Assembly: GCF_003594935.2 (NCBI RefSeq)
Contig: NZ_CP043343.1
Span: 62,001-126,000, forward strand
Source of the DNA: Enterobacter huaxiensis
GTDB lineage: Bacteria > Pseudomonadota > Gammaproteobacteria > Enterobacterales > Enterobacteriaceae
Reading direction: 5' to 3'
Length of the DNA stretch: 64,000 nt
Positions 19,427 through 27,899 of the stretch are shown here, piece after piece. The notes below the pieces were generated by a model. The model did no database searches and was not told the origin of the DNA. It saw only the letters and a program-made list of their open reading frames with translations. Made by a program: the position numbers and the translations under genes. The first letter of the stretch is position 1, and every line of letters starts with the position of its first letter.

Positions 19427-19759
19427 ATGAAAACATATGTTTTTTTGGCAATTGCTATTATTGCTGAAGTAATTGGCACAACCTTAATGAAAAGCTCAGA
19501 GGGTTTTACGAAACTCTGGCCATCTTTAGCCACTGCTTTTTTTTACTGTGCCGCATTTTACTCGTTGTCACAGACTCTTGAATCTATTCCAACAGGAATA
19601 GCTTATGCAATATGGTCGGGTGTCGGTATCGTTCTTATAAGCATTATTGCGTGGATTGTAAATGGTCAACGCCTTGATTTTGCATCAATTATTGGTATGT
19701 GCATGATTTGTTTAGGTGTTGTTGTGATCAATGTTTTTTCTAAAACTGCAGTACACTAA
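19427..19759 (+). CDS. Small multidrug resistance (SMR) transporter, EmrE-like
   Basis: A 110-residue, four-helix membrane protein. It has the essential membrane Glu in AIIAEVIGTTLMKSSEGF, the YAIWSGVGIVLI helix-3 motif and a C-terminal INVFSK.AVH, all typical of EmrE/QacE proton-coupled exporters of cationic compounds. The start ATG at 19427 is preferred to 19415 by fit to family length and a nearby GAG-type ribosome site. It sits 38 bases after adhesin 1 and before adhesin 2, an odd place for an efflux gene. A broken paralogue is at 36722-37059. Confidence 0.88.
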   Translation: MKTYVFLAIAIIAEVIGTTLMKSSEGFTKLWPSLATAFFYCAAFYSLSQTLESIPTGIAYAIWSGVGIVLISIIAWIVNGQRLDFASIIGMCMICLGVVVINVFSKTAVH

Positions 19760-20090
19760 GCAGACTATTAAATATTATTAATGAGTTGGCATTGACTTCA
19801 TTTAAATAACATATGGACCTAGAGTGTCAACAAGGGAGTAGTAACGAAAATCATATTTCTTGGAGTTTTTATTACAAGGTCAATCTTAAGATAGTCATTT
19901 GTAAGTAATTCTAAAGCCATATATATTAACGTCATGTATTTCTTATTTTAAATTACGTGATGGTTTTTTAATACTAGATGTGTTATTTTTTTCATCAAAA
20001 ATACATATGTGTATTATCTATATGTCCGTATCGTTTAAAATTAATTTTTCTAATGTAAACTCAATCGTCCTATATGATTAAGGATAATAT
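19760..20090 (+). promoter_or_regulatory. AT-rich spacer upstream of adhesin 2
   Basis: About 330 bases with no plausible gene. It is strongly AT-rich, with TATAAT-like hexamers in several places. It probably carries the promoter of the second adhesin gene; no specific site can be assigned. Confidence 0.3.
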
Positions 20091-21104
20091 ATGGTTTTTT
20101 ATAACAAGAAAATTTCAGTATCTCTGATTTTGATGTTCTTATCATGTTTTACACATTATGCTCACGCAACATGTACCCGTTATCTAACTAATCCGATTAA
20201 TGAAACCACCCTAAATTTTGGCACAATTATAGCGGATAATGACGCAGCTATTGGTTCTGTCCTAGCTACAGCTACTGTTCCTGCTACTCACAATTCATAT
20301 CTAACCTGTGGTGCTCCTTATATTGATCTTTATTCAATGTTGGTGATGTTCACTGAAGCATCTACAACTGTCGACAATACCATGCAAACTAACTTACCCG
20401 GCGTAGGAATTCGCATTGAAGTTCCTAAAAATACGGTTCCTACCCCTTCAACTCCAACAGGTCCGTATATAAAATACGTTAATGACACAACTTATAATCA
20501 ATCGAGGGCAAATATAAATTCCGATAGAAAAACCGGTTTGGCCTCTTACAATGTTGAGTTAGTGAAAACCGGTCCTATTACAGGGGGGGAGCTAACATCG
20601 GGATGGTTACTAAGAACGGTCTCTGCAATAAGTGCCTCCACTCAATATACTATGTCAAGATTGTATATTGGTGGTGGAACAATAGTTTCACAATCGTGTA
20701 AAGTTGATAATAATGTTATTAATGTTACGATGAATGATGTTATGGACACTGATTTTAATGGCTTAGGAAGTACAACTCCTGAAGTTAGTTTTAACATCCC
20801 ATTGCAATGTGAAGCCAGCCAGAAAGTTACTGTTAAATTATCTGCAGGTGCCTCTGGTGGTTTCGATAGTGCAAAAGGAATTCTTAATCTAGATACAGTG
20901 AGTGATAGTACAGTAGCCGAAGGGGTTGGATTGCAAATATTATTTAATAATAATCCTGTGCCATTCGAAACAGATTTAAGTGTCGGGACGTCTACAGTTG
21001 GCGCTTATAACATTCCCTTCACTGCTCGTTACTATCAGACTGGAGCGAAGGTTAGCGCAGGCATTGCCAATGCATCAGCCTCTGTCTTACTTACTTATGA
21101 GTGA
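20091..21104 (+). CDS. Two-domain fimbrial tip adhesin candidate 2
   Basis: A 337-residue protein with a signal peptide (cleavage after AHA) and the same build as the protein at 18397-19389. The N-terminal domain has Cys at ATCTRYL and LTCGAP. The C-terminal pilin domain has QSCKVDNNVINVTMNDV, PLQCEASQ, the GASGGFDSAKGILNLDT loop and the end SVLLTYE. The C-terminal domains of the two proteins are clearly similar while the N-terminal domains differ. This suggests two adhesins with different receptors for one pilus. A terminator hairpin follows. Confidence 0.8.
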   Translation: MVFYNKKISVSLILMFLSCFTHYAHATCTRYLTNPINETTLNFGTIIADNDAAIGSVLATATVPATHNSYLTCGAPYIDLYSMLVMFTEASTTVDNTMQTNLPGVGIRIEVPKNTVPTPSTPTGPYIKYVNDTTYNQSRANINSDRKTGLASYNVELVKTGPITGGELTSGWLLRTVSAISASTQYTMSRLYIGGGTIVSQSCKVDNNVINVTMNDVMDTDFNGLGSTTPEVSFNIPLQCEASQKVTVKLSAGASGGFDSAKGILNLDTVSDSTVAEGVGLQILFNNNPVPFETDLSVGTSTVGAYNIPFTARYYQTGAKVSAGIANASASVLLTYE

Positions 21105-21106
21105 TC

Positions 21107-21140
21107 AACAATAAAAATTGTCAGTGCTATTTTTATTGTT
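21107..21140 (+). terminator. Terminator-like hairpin after adhesin 2
   Basis: AACAATAAAAA (21107-21117) is followed after 12 bases by its exact complement TTTTTATTGTT (21130-21140). The perfect 11-bp stem ends in T-rich sequence just after the adhesin stop and is a likely bidirectional terminator. Confidence 0.65.
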
Positions 21141-21223
21141 CACCTATTAAGAGGTGACTTATGAACTCCCTAGTGTTTTGGATAAATTTCATGTGGCCTT
21201 ACAAATATTGATTGGAGAACCTT

Positions 21224-21964
21224 TTGAAAAATAATCAACCGACGCAACCGTCACGCCGAAAAATTCTGAAACAAACACTTGCTGTTTCAGCTATTTCTTT
21301 CACAGGCATAGCGGCCTTATCAATGCCCTCAATATCTTTTGCGGCATCACTAAGAAAAGAGGAACGTGATGCAATGACGCCAGATGCTGTGATTGAACAT
21401 TTTAAAAATGGTAATTTACGCTTTCGGGAAAATAGGCCTGCTAAACATGATTATCTTGCACAGAAGCGAAGCAGCATTGCTGGTCAGTATCCTGCTGCGG
21501 TGATCCTTAGTTGCATTGACTCACGCGCGCCAGCAGAAATTGTACTGGATGCGGGCATAGGGGAAACGTTTAATTCACGAGTTGCGGGGAATATAAGCAA
21601 TCGTGATATGCTTGGTAGCATGGAGTTTGCATGCGCAATTGCAGGTGCTAAAGTGGTGCTAGTCATGGGACATACCCGTTGCGGTGCTGTGCGTGGTGCT
21701 ATAGATAATGCTGAATTAGGTAACCTTACTGCTATGCTGGATGAAATTAAACCAGCGATTGAAAGAACAGAGTACAGTGGAGAACGCAAAGGGAGCAATT
21801 ATGAATTTGTTGATGCTGTAGCCCGAAAGAATGTTGAGCTAACTATCGAAAATATACGTAGAAATAGCCCGGTGCTAAAAGAGCTTGAAGACCAGAAGAA
21901 AATCAAGATTGTTGGAAGCATGTACATGCTTACTGGAGGAAAAGTTGATTTTTTTGAAGTGTAA
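21224..21964 (+). CDS. Tat-exported beta-class carbonic anhydrase
   Basis: A 246-residue protein. A twin-arginine leader (SRRKILKQTL followed by a hydrophobic stretch and an Ala cleavage site) sends it to the periplasm folded. The beta-CA zinc ligands and catalytic dyad are present in CIDSR and HTRCGA, with the GNI loop intact. It interconverts CO2 and bicarbonate. The TTG at 21224 is chosen because GGAG (21214-21217) lies at the right distance; an in-frame TTG at 21212 overlaps that site. It is not an obvious partner of the adhesin upstream. Confidence 0.85.
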   Translation: MKNNQPTQPSRRKILKQTLAVSAISFTGIAALSMPSISFAASLRKEERDAMTPDAVIEHFKNGNLRFRENRPAKHDYLAQKRSSIAGQYPAAVILSCIDSRAPAEIVLDAGIGETFNSRVAGNISNRDMLGSMEFACAIAGAKVVLVMGHTRCGAVRGAIDNAELGNLTAMLDEIKPAIERTEYSGERKGSNYEFVDAVARKNVELTIENIRRNSPVLKELEDQKKIKIVGSMYMLTGGKVDFFEV

Positions 21965-22029
21965 AGTTTATCTGTGAGTGTTTCACTTCATGGAGCATGT
22001 ACTCCTCCTTCTCTGTATACATTTCTTTT

Positions 22030-22720
22030 CTCACAATGAGGCCTGTTCTAAGGCCTCTGGCCTGACGCCAACGAGATGTGTGTGGCATCACAGGCTCGGT
22101 TGTAGAACACTTCAATGTATTCCAAGATGTACATCCCGCTGGATCTCGGGTTGTGCATATTCATCTTGCTGATGAATTCTTTCTTCAACGAACTTAAGAA
22201 TGGTTCGTTCACCACTTTATGACAACAGTTGCCTTGTCAGTTCATGCGCGGTGCCTAGTTTTTGGCCCGACAGAAGTGCGACCAGTCATCAGTTGATGGC
22301 CTCGCCTACGATTCACTCATCTCTGCTAGGTGATGAGTAATGCTCAGCCACTACCTGCAGGGTTCATTCCGCGAGGTACCTGGCCATGAATGGTAAACTT
22401 TACTGCCCAGATACAAACTTCGACATCCTGGGGGTACTGAGTCCGAATGTTGTTATCAGATTAGTGATTTGCTCACACTTAAAGGCTGTTTTATAGCTTT
22501 TTAGATAATATCTTTCAGCGCCCGGTTCTACAGGCTCGGGTCGGTAAACATCTGTTTAAGGCATCGATTGTCGTCCTCAAAATCCTTGATCTTTTTAATG
22601 TTAGAAACTTCCTTGCCGCCGTATCTGTACTTCCAGTTACAGTAGGTAGCCTCAGCGATATCGGCCCATTAACAGATCACTTAGCTCTAAATGAATTTAT
22701 TCACATGATGTTCTTCCCTG
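22030..22720 (-). pseudogene. IS3-family element relic
   Basis: The minus strand shows the orfA zipper end (KYRYGGKEVSNIKKIKDFEDDNRCLKQMF..NRALKDII, 22500-22650) and the orfB C-terminal end (NSLKKEFI..MNMHNPRSSGMYILEYIEVFYNR, about 22090-22200). The sequence between is decayed beyond reading. The stretch 22721-23005 is AT-rich with no gene seen. Confidence 0.65.
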
Positions 22721-23005
22721 ACTTTATGTATATCTACCTTGTATATTGGCAAAATTCGTAGCCAATATATCTAATATGAAAGCCGCGATTATGTGAGAGA
22801 GTTGCAATACTGAGCTGTAACTAATAATTTCAGTGAAAATGTGGATTGGCTTTTTCGATATTGAATCCATCTTAATTATTTTTAATAAACAACAATGATT
22901 TTATTGATAATTTACAAGGCGGAAATTTTGTAATAATTTCATCAATTAAAAACTCTCCTTAAATAGAGAGTTCTCAAATTTGGGGTGATTAAAACCTATA
23001 TATAG

Positions 23006-23425
23006 TCAAGGGAGAGGTGGGCATATAGCAAACGTACCATATTCAGATGTTAATCGTAGAGAATTTGCAATCTTCTGAAATCCTAACTTATAACTCTCCT
23101 TCCCTTTTCGACAATTATTGAATGCGGCCATGGGATAATTACTGTAACTTTTGCAATCAGTAACTTCTTGTTTTTCAATTTTAATGACCCCATTCCCACT
23201 AAACATTTCATATGTAAAGGTGAGCGTTGAGTTTTGACTACCTTTCTGAAATATCTCTTTGATATTTATGCTGCCATTCTTATTACTTTCAAAGTTTAAT
23301 GATATATAGTATTTTGTACGCTGATTCTCTATCTCAAGTAAGCTTACACAGCTATATCCTGACATATCCTTTCCGTGACCATGCAATGGTAATAAGAGGA
23401 TTGGAATTAGTATATTTCTATTCAT
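23006..23425 (-). CDS. Small exported partner protein of the membrane regulator
   Basis: A 139-residue protein with a short signal peptide (MNRNILIPILLLPLHGHG) and a mature part containing four Cys (CVSL, DCKSY, NCRKG, ICPP). I do not recognise a family. It overlaps the 3' end of the ToxR-like gene by 8 bases, so the two are translationally coupled. This arrangement matches ToxR/ToxS, TcpP/TcpH and PsaE/PsaF, in which a periplasmic protein stabilises or tunes the membrane-bound activator. The role is inferred from context. Confidence 0.6.
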   Translation of the reverse strand: MNRNILIPILLLPLHGHGKDMSGYSCVSLLEIENQRTKYYISLNFESNKNGSINIKEIFQKGSQNSTLTFTYEMFSGNGVIKIEKQEVTDCKSYSNYPMAAFNNCRKGKESYKLGFQKIANSLRLTSEYGTFAICPPLP

Positions 23426-24155
23426 CTGTCATCCTTACGTAGTTTTTGCAAGCAATAATCTTGTCATTATTGGTTATACATCGGCCAATATAAAATAATT
23501 CTGGCCTTTCCAGGTCGAATGCTCCAGGGACGAATACAAAAATTTTTTCCTCTTCCTTACAATCATCTATGTTTACGGCTTCATTTTTAATTAATTTCAT
23601 GATCGTTTCCACTTGGGTTGATGAAAGTTGATCAAAAGTATATACAGCGCATTTACCCACAGTACCTGACTGATATGCAAAATCAAATCGATTTTTATTA
23701 TATGCATTCTCAAATAAGGTATATATTGCAACAATGACTGACACACAGATTAAAGTGTATACAATCTTTATTCTGGGTTTTCTTTTCCTTCCGCCATCAT
23801 TTTTAATTGTCGTCGCATTTTCATTTTCGATTTGAAAGTGAATTTTTAAAGAATATCCTTTACCCTGTGTGTTTATTATTAAATCACGATTTAACCCAAC
23901 ATTATCAAATGCTTTTCTGAGATTAAAAACGCTAAGTGTGACGTTATTGTAAGAGCCACTCTTGCCTTTAGATATCCATAAAAAATATATAATCCAATTG
24001 AGGCTTACTTCTCTCCCTTTAGCTAAAAGAAGAAGTTTAAGTAAATCAGCTGAGGTGCTCGATAATTGCACTAAGTTTCTAACGTCACCTATTACTTGAA
24101 GATAGTTCATCTCTCCATGCACAAACAGCACAGTAGAGTTAAGAATAAATTTCAT
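23418..24155 (-). CDS. Membrane-anchored wHTH regulator (CadC/ToxR/PsaE-like)
   Basis: A 245-residue protein. Residues about 20-105 form an OmpR/PhoB-type winged helix (LSSTSADLLKLLLLAKG, VFNLRKAFDNVGLNRDLIINTQGKGYSLK). A basic linker (GGRKRKPRIK) precedes one membrane helix (IVYTLICVSVIVAIYTLF). The periplasmic domain of about 90 residues has three Cys. This is the one-component ToxR/CadC design: the periplasmic part senses and the cytoplasmic part binds DNA. The start at 24155 gives the usual N-terminus; a longer frame from 24245 is possible. It probably controls the fimbrial island. Confidence 0.8.
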   Translation of the reverse strand: MKFILNSTVLFVHGEMNYLQVIGDVRNLVQLSSTSADLLKLLLLAKGREVSLNWIIYFLWISKGKSGSYNNVTLSVFNLRKAFDNVGLNRDLIINTQGKGYSLKIHFQIENENATTIKNDGGRKRKPRIKIVYTLICVSVIVAIYTLFENAYNKNRFDFAYQSGTVGKCAVYTFDQLSSTQVETIMKLIKNEAVNIDDCKEEEKIFVFVPGAFDLERPELFYIGRCITNNDKIIACKNYVRMTDE

Positions 24156-24394
24156 TTTTATTATCCATGAATGCAGGTTTTTTTTTGCAGTAAAACTATA
24201 TTTGTAAATTTCATGAAACGCCATTATCAAACAAATATACAACATTAAATCACGTAAATGTTATATATTGTAGATTAATATCACAAATAATGTGTTAATT
24301 AAGTTAATAGTTCTGGTGGTGTTTTTTTTCAGCCATACTGTTTGTGGTCCAAACGAATCCTTGTGTTTTATAGGCTTTTTACAGGTATATTGAT

Positions 24395-24604
24395 ATGAAA
24401 CATTTCAATAACATAGTTTTTTCAACTCCTTATCTTGCCATGCCAAATGGCGCAGGTTTTATTTGTGCTACCGCTGTTTATTTATTGCTCGTTTTTCGAG
24501 ATTGTATCGAAATAAAAATAAAAGGCAGTCATAAATCAAGTGCAAATGCTGAAATTGTAGATGAATGCACTGCTTTGGATCGTTTTTATAGATTGTTGAT
24601 TTAA
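24395..24604 (+). CDS. Small hypothetical protein (69 aa)
   Basis: An open frame with ATG at 24395 downstream of AGG-containing sequence. One hydrophobic stretch (GAGFICATAVYLLLVF) is followed by a charged tail. I do not recognise it. It lies between the divergent ToxR-like gene and the wHTH regulator at 24688 and shares their AT-rich composition. Confidence 0.4.
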   Translation: MKHFNNIVFSTPYLAMPNGAGFICATAVYLLLVFRDCIEIKIKGSHKSSANAEIVDECTALDRFYRLLI

Positions 24605-24687
24605 GGTAAATTGACAATATAATCACATCTGTCTTTATCAGAAATTATTTAACTTCTATTTACGGTTTAAATACTATTGGTCTTCTC

Positions 24688-25278
24688 ATGCCTAAAATAA
24701 CAGAAAAAAATCATAAGGTGATAATTGATGCTATGCATAAACATGCTATTCCTGCAGTTCCTTCAGCGGTTACGAACGCTAAAAGAAAATATGAATTTAT
24801 AAGAGGCAAGGAAAAAGTAATATATTTGGTTTATGAAGGTGATTTTTTCCTTAAATCTTATTATAAAGAAAGAATTCTTGGCTATGTTACTTACCCTTCT
24901 GTGCATGGAACGCTTAACAACCATGATCAATTAACTTATCTTGAGAGAATTGATTATGGAGTCATACACTATATGTCCTCTGTTTTTTTTTGGAGAAAAA
25001 TCAATGAGTATTTTCTTCACAAAGAAATAACAAGCATAATGTCTGATAGTTATTGTGACATGATAAAAAACGCCACGTTAATGAAAGGAGATACATTTCA
25101 AGATATTCAAAATATAGTTAATAACATAAAACTATTACCTCTATCTGTTAGGTCTAAATATACAGTTCTTTATTTAGTTGAGCATTCATCCTTTTATTCC
25201 AAAAGGACAATTAGTAGAGTTATTTCCGAGCTAACAAAACTCGGGATAATTCAGCTTCGTGGTGGCTATCTTAAATAA
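24688..25278 (+). CDS. Winged-helix regulator (IprA/YaiV-like)
   Basis: A 196-residue protein with an N-terminal CRP-like sensor region (FIRGKEKVIYLVYEGDFFLKSYYKERILGYVT) and a C-terminal winged helix (LLPLSVRSKYTVLYLVEHSSFYSKRTISRVISELTKLGIIQLRGGYL). This matches the IprA/YaiV group of enterobacterial CRP-like regulators, which lack the cAMP-binding residues. Such genes often neighbour fimbrial operons. It is followed after 12 bases by the LuxR-type gene, probably in one operon. Confidence 0.7.
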   Translation: MPKITEKNHKVIIDAMHKHAIPAVPSAVTNAKRKYEFIRGKEKVIYLVYEGDFFLKSYYKERILGYVTYPSVHGTLNNHDQLTYLERIDYGVIHYMSSVFFWRKINEYFLHKEITSIMSDSYCDMIKNATLMKGDTFQDIQNIVNNIKLLPLSVRSKYTVLYLVEHSSFYSKRTISRVISELTKLGIIQLRGGYLK

Positions 25279-25290
25279 TTAAGGTTGAGC

Positions 25291-25899
25291 ATGAACATTT
25301 ACATTCAAACTGCAAATAACTATTTGCGCTCCGGTCTCGAGCTGTTTTTTTTAAATGACTTTTTCGATAAAAAGGTTAGTTTTCTAGATAATAATGTTGA
25401 TAATATCAAGTATGCTGATGTTATTATAATGCAAATGAACGCTAACTCAATTTTCATTTGTCACGAACAATTACGCCACAGAAAGATTGGTAGCGTTTTG
25501 ATTATACTTTCCGATAATTTTTCTCGTGATGAAAATGAGTTGCACTTATGCATTAGGGACGCTTACTTCGTTTCAACAAAAAATGTTAAGTTAGAGTTAA
25601 GTAATATTTTTTATAAACTTAAGAATAATGATTGTAGTGACTGTTTAGATATGGTGGTGAATTGCGAGAAATGTTGTTTTAAATACCTTACTCCTTCACA
25701 GTTGCTGATTCTGTATGCCCTTAGAGAAGGTTACGAGATAACTGAAATATCTGGTGCTCTCAAAATTAGTATCGGGACAGTAGCTACTCAGATTCATAGA
25801 GTTAAGAAAAACTTTAATCTCAAAAGCTCTAATGACCTTTTTGAGTTTATTAACTCTGTTTCTTTAAGATGTAACTTCCCGCTTAAGTATAAAGAATAG
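25291..25899 (+). CDS. LuxR-type HTH regulator with Cys cluster
   Basis: A 202-residue protein with an unassigned N-terminal part. A cluster of Cys (NDCSDC, NCEKCC) lies just before the LuxR-type helix-turn-helix (LTPSQLLILYALREGYEITEISGALKISIGTVATQIHRVKKNF). Layout, length and Cys position match the protein at 10209-10823, so they are probably paralogues. The ATG at 25291 has AAGG six bases upstream. It is the last gene of the AT-rich island; 25900-26045 holds no gene. Confidence 0.72.
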   Translation: MNIYIQTANNYLRSGLELFFLNDFFDKKVSFLDNNVDNIKYADVIIMQMNANSIFICHEQLRHRKIGSVLIILSDNFSRDENELHLCIRDAYFVSTKNVKLELSNIFYKLKNNDCSDCLDMVVNCEKCCFKYLTPSQLLILYALREGYEITEISGALKISIGTVATQIHRVKKNFNLKSSNDLFEFINSVSLRCNFPLKYKE

Positions 25900-26046
25900 T
25901 CGGGTTGTTTTATTATTTTTAATGCTACTTAGTTAATAGTTTTATAATAGCACGTACGTGATACATTTGAAGTTAAAAATCCTCCCTCAATACCAGAGCC
26001 TAAAGGTCCACTGCTGATGGCTCCTGCAGGTTATCGGTTGGTATCA

Positions 26047-26092
26047 GGGTCTGGCGCTCAATGAAACGAAAACTCACGTTAAGGGATTTGAT
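26047..26092 (+). other. Scrap resembling the ColE1-type sequence downstream of the origin
   Basis: The stretch GGGTCTGGCGCTCAATGAAACG through AAAACTCACGTTAAGGGATTT differs at only a few positions from the sequence that follows the replication origin of ColE1/pMB1 plasmids. No RNA I/RNA II region is present. It suggests past recombination with a ColE1-type plasmid. Confidence 0.5.
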
Positions 26093-26229
26093 AGAAAGAT
26101 GCTAACTCTCAAAATTTTTCCAGCATCCCTTGTTTTGACATCCTGCCTGCACCAAAGTACGCGAATTTCTACAGCGTTCAGGCCAAAGCCTGACTTTCGT
26201 CGGTGGGTTCCCGGTCAGACTGCACTCTC

Positions 26230-27335
26230 CTTCCACAGGCAGGCACGGCATGTTCTGCAGCTAATATGTTACTTGCGCCGTTGATATCGGCGTTCTCGGT
26301 GTAACCGCATACCTGACACACGAATTTACTTTGCGTTTGACGGTTTTCTTTCGCCGTATTACCGCAGCAGGCGCACCGGTTGCTGTTATATGCCGGAGGT
26401 ACAGCAAGACCTGACCAACGCGCCAGAACTGCTTGTACTCAAGCTGATGACGCATTTCGTACCAGCCCTGATCCAGTATCGAGCGGTTCATACCTTATTT
26501 AGCTCTGACGTATCTTTTGCCGATTTCGACATGTTACCAACCTTCAAGTCTTCAATGATGATCATCGCGAGGTTTTTGCTGATTTCACTGGTGACTTTGT
26601 GAAGGTAGTCCCGCCGGATATTGGCAATGTGCGAGTGATGACGTTTGATTTTACCATTCTGTTTCTGCCATTTGGCACTGAATTTAACTTTGCGGCTTAA
26701 CTGGTGTTGAAGTATTGCCAGCTTGCGCTAGTTTGCTTTAAAGCTTTTGACTGGACGGTATATCGTGCCATTAGAAAGCGTTGCTAATTTTGTGACTACG
26801 GCATCCAGACCAACTATCGACTCAGCATATGAACCGGATCAGCCACTTCGTATTCCGTCTGGATACTGACGTACCATTTGCCGCATGAATGGCTGACCGT
26901 GACGTTTTTCACTTCGCCGATGACTTCACGCCTATTGCGTTAGCATGCCACCCCAACTTTGGGAGCGGTATACGATTGTTGGCCTGATCGAGCTTCACGC
27001 CTTGTGGGTTGGGTAACCGAATGCATCGTTTTGGGCGCGTTTCTTGAAACGAGGAAATGTTGTACGCTTCTGGAAGAAATTTTTGTAGCCGCGCTCCAGA
27101 TCTTTCAGTGACTGCTACAACGGCTGTGATGGCGCGTCTTTTAGCCATTGGGTTTCAGGGTGTGATTTCCACTTAATAAGACATGAAGCCATTTGTGTGT
27201 ATGGAATATACTTATTTTCAGCCTCATAATTCTCACCCTGAAGCGCTAACGCACGATTGAAAACGAAGCGACAAGCCCCTTCGAAGCACCGCATATCACG
27301 CGCCTTCTGACCATTTGGTTTTAACTGGAATTAGA
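26230..27335 (-). pseudogene. TnpB (RuvC-like, OrfB) relic
   Basis: Minus-strand pieces in several frames match TnpB. They include KPNGQKARDMRCFEGACRFVFN (about 27260-27330), PSQPLQQSLKDLERGYKNFFQ, CVKLDQANNRIYLPKLGW and the C-terminal zinc finger (QVCGYTENADINGA.NILAAEHAV, about 26240-26360). Many frameshifts interrupt it. TnpB proteins are RNA-guided nucleases; this copy is dead. Confidence 0.8.
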
Positions 27336-27375
27336 AGACTTGAAGTCGTTTACGACTATCATTATATTTTGGTCT

Positions 27376-27855
27376 ATGACACAAGAAACAGATATACGGC
27401 GCGGAAGACACTGTGTTTTCCTGATGCAGGTTCACTTGGTATTCGTTGCCAAGTATCGACGAAATATATTCGATCTTGATGCCATCGAAAAGCTACGCAG
27501 CTACTTTAGCAGCGTATGTGCTGATTTCGGTGTTGAACTGGTTGAACTGGTTGAACTGGTTGAACTGGTTGAACTGGTTGAACTGGTTGAACTGGTTGAA
27601 CTGGTTGAACTGGACGGCCAATGCGACCATGTGCATTTGCTGATCAATTACTCGCCAAAGCTTGCAGTATCGAATCTGGTCAACAGTCTCAAGGACTTAT
27701 CCAGCATGCTTCTTTGTCGTGATCGTCCTGAAATCGCCCAACGCTATTACTACAAAAACGTTCTGTGGACGCCAAGCTATTTTGCAAGTAGCTGCGGAAG
27801 TGCGCCGATTTCGATTATCCGTGAATACATTGAGCAGCAGCAAACACCAGGTTAG
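27376..27855 (+). CDS. tnpA: IS200/IS605 Y1 transposase TnpA with an expanded repeat
   Basis: A 159-residue TnpA read from the ATG at 27376, giving the family start DIRRGRHCVFLMQVHLVFVAKYRR. The HUH metal motif is HVHLLI and the catalytic Tyr is in IIREYIEQQ. The family normally has one E-L-V-E-F/L-D-G segment before the HUH motif. Here it is expanded to nine ELV units by a 9-bp tandem repeat, adding about 24 residues. The frame stays open. Whether the enlarged loop is tolerated is unknown. Confidence 0.85.
   Translation: MTQETDIRRGRHCVFLMQVHLVFVAKYRRNIFDLDAIEKLRSYFSSVCADFGVELVELVELVELVELVELVELVELVELDGQCDHVHLLINYSPKLAVSNLVNSLKDLSSMLLCRDRPEIAQRYYYKNVLWTPSYFASSCGSAPISIIREYIEQQQTPG
27532..27612 (+). 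repeat. Nine perfect copies of a 9-bp tandem repeat inside tnpA
   Basis: GTTGAACTG is repeated nine times without a mismatch, encoding (Val)-Glu-Leu repeats in frame. Perfect identity over 81 bases implies recent expansion by slippage. Copy number should vary between isolates. Confidence 0.95.
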
Positions 27856-27899
27856 CGGGAAAACCGCGCCTTATTTTAACGGTCAGCTGCACCCAAAGT

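Noticed and set aside
27532..27612. CRISPR or iteron array
   Set aside because: The units are contiguous 9-bp copies with no spacers and lie inside a transposase reading frame; they are neither CRISPR repeats nor origin iterons.
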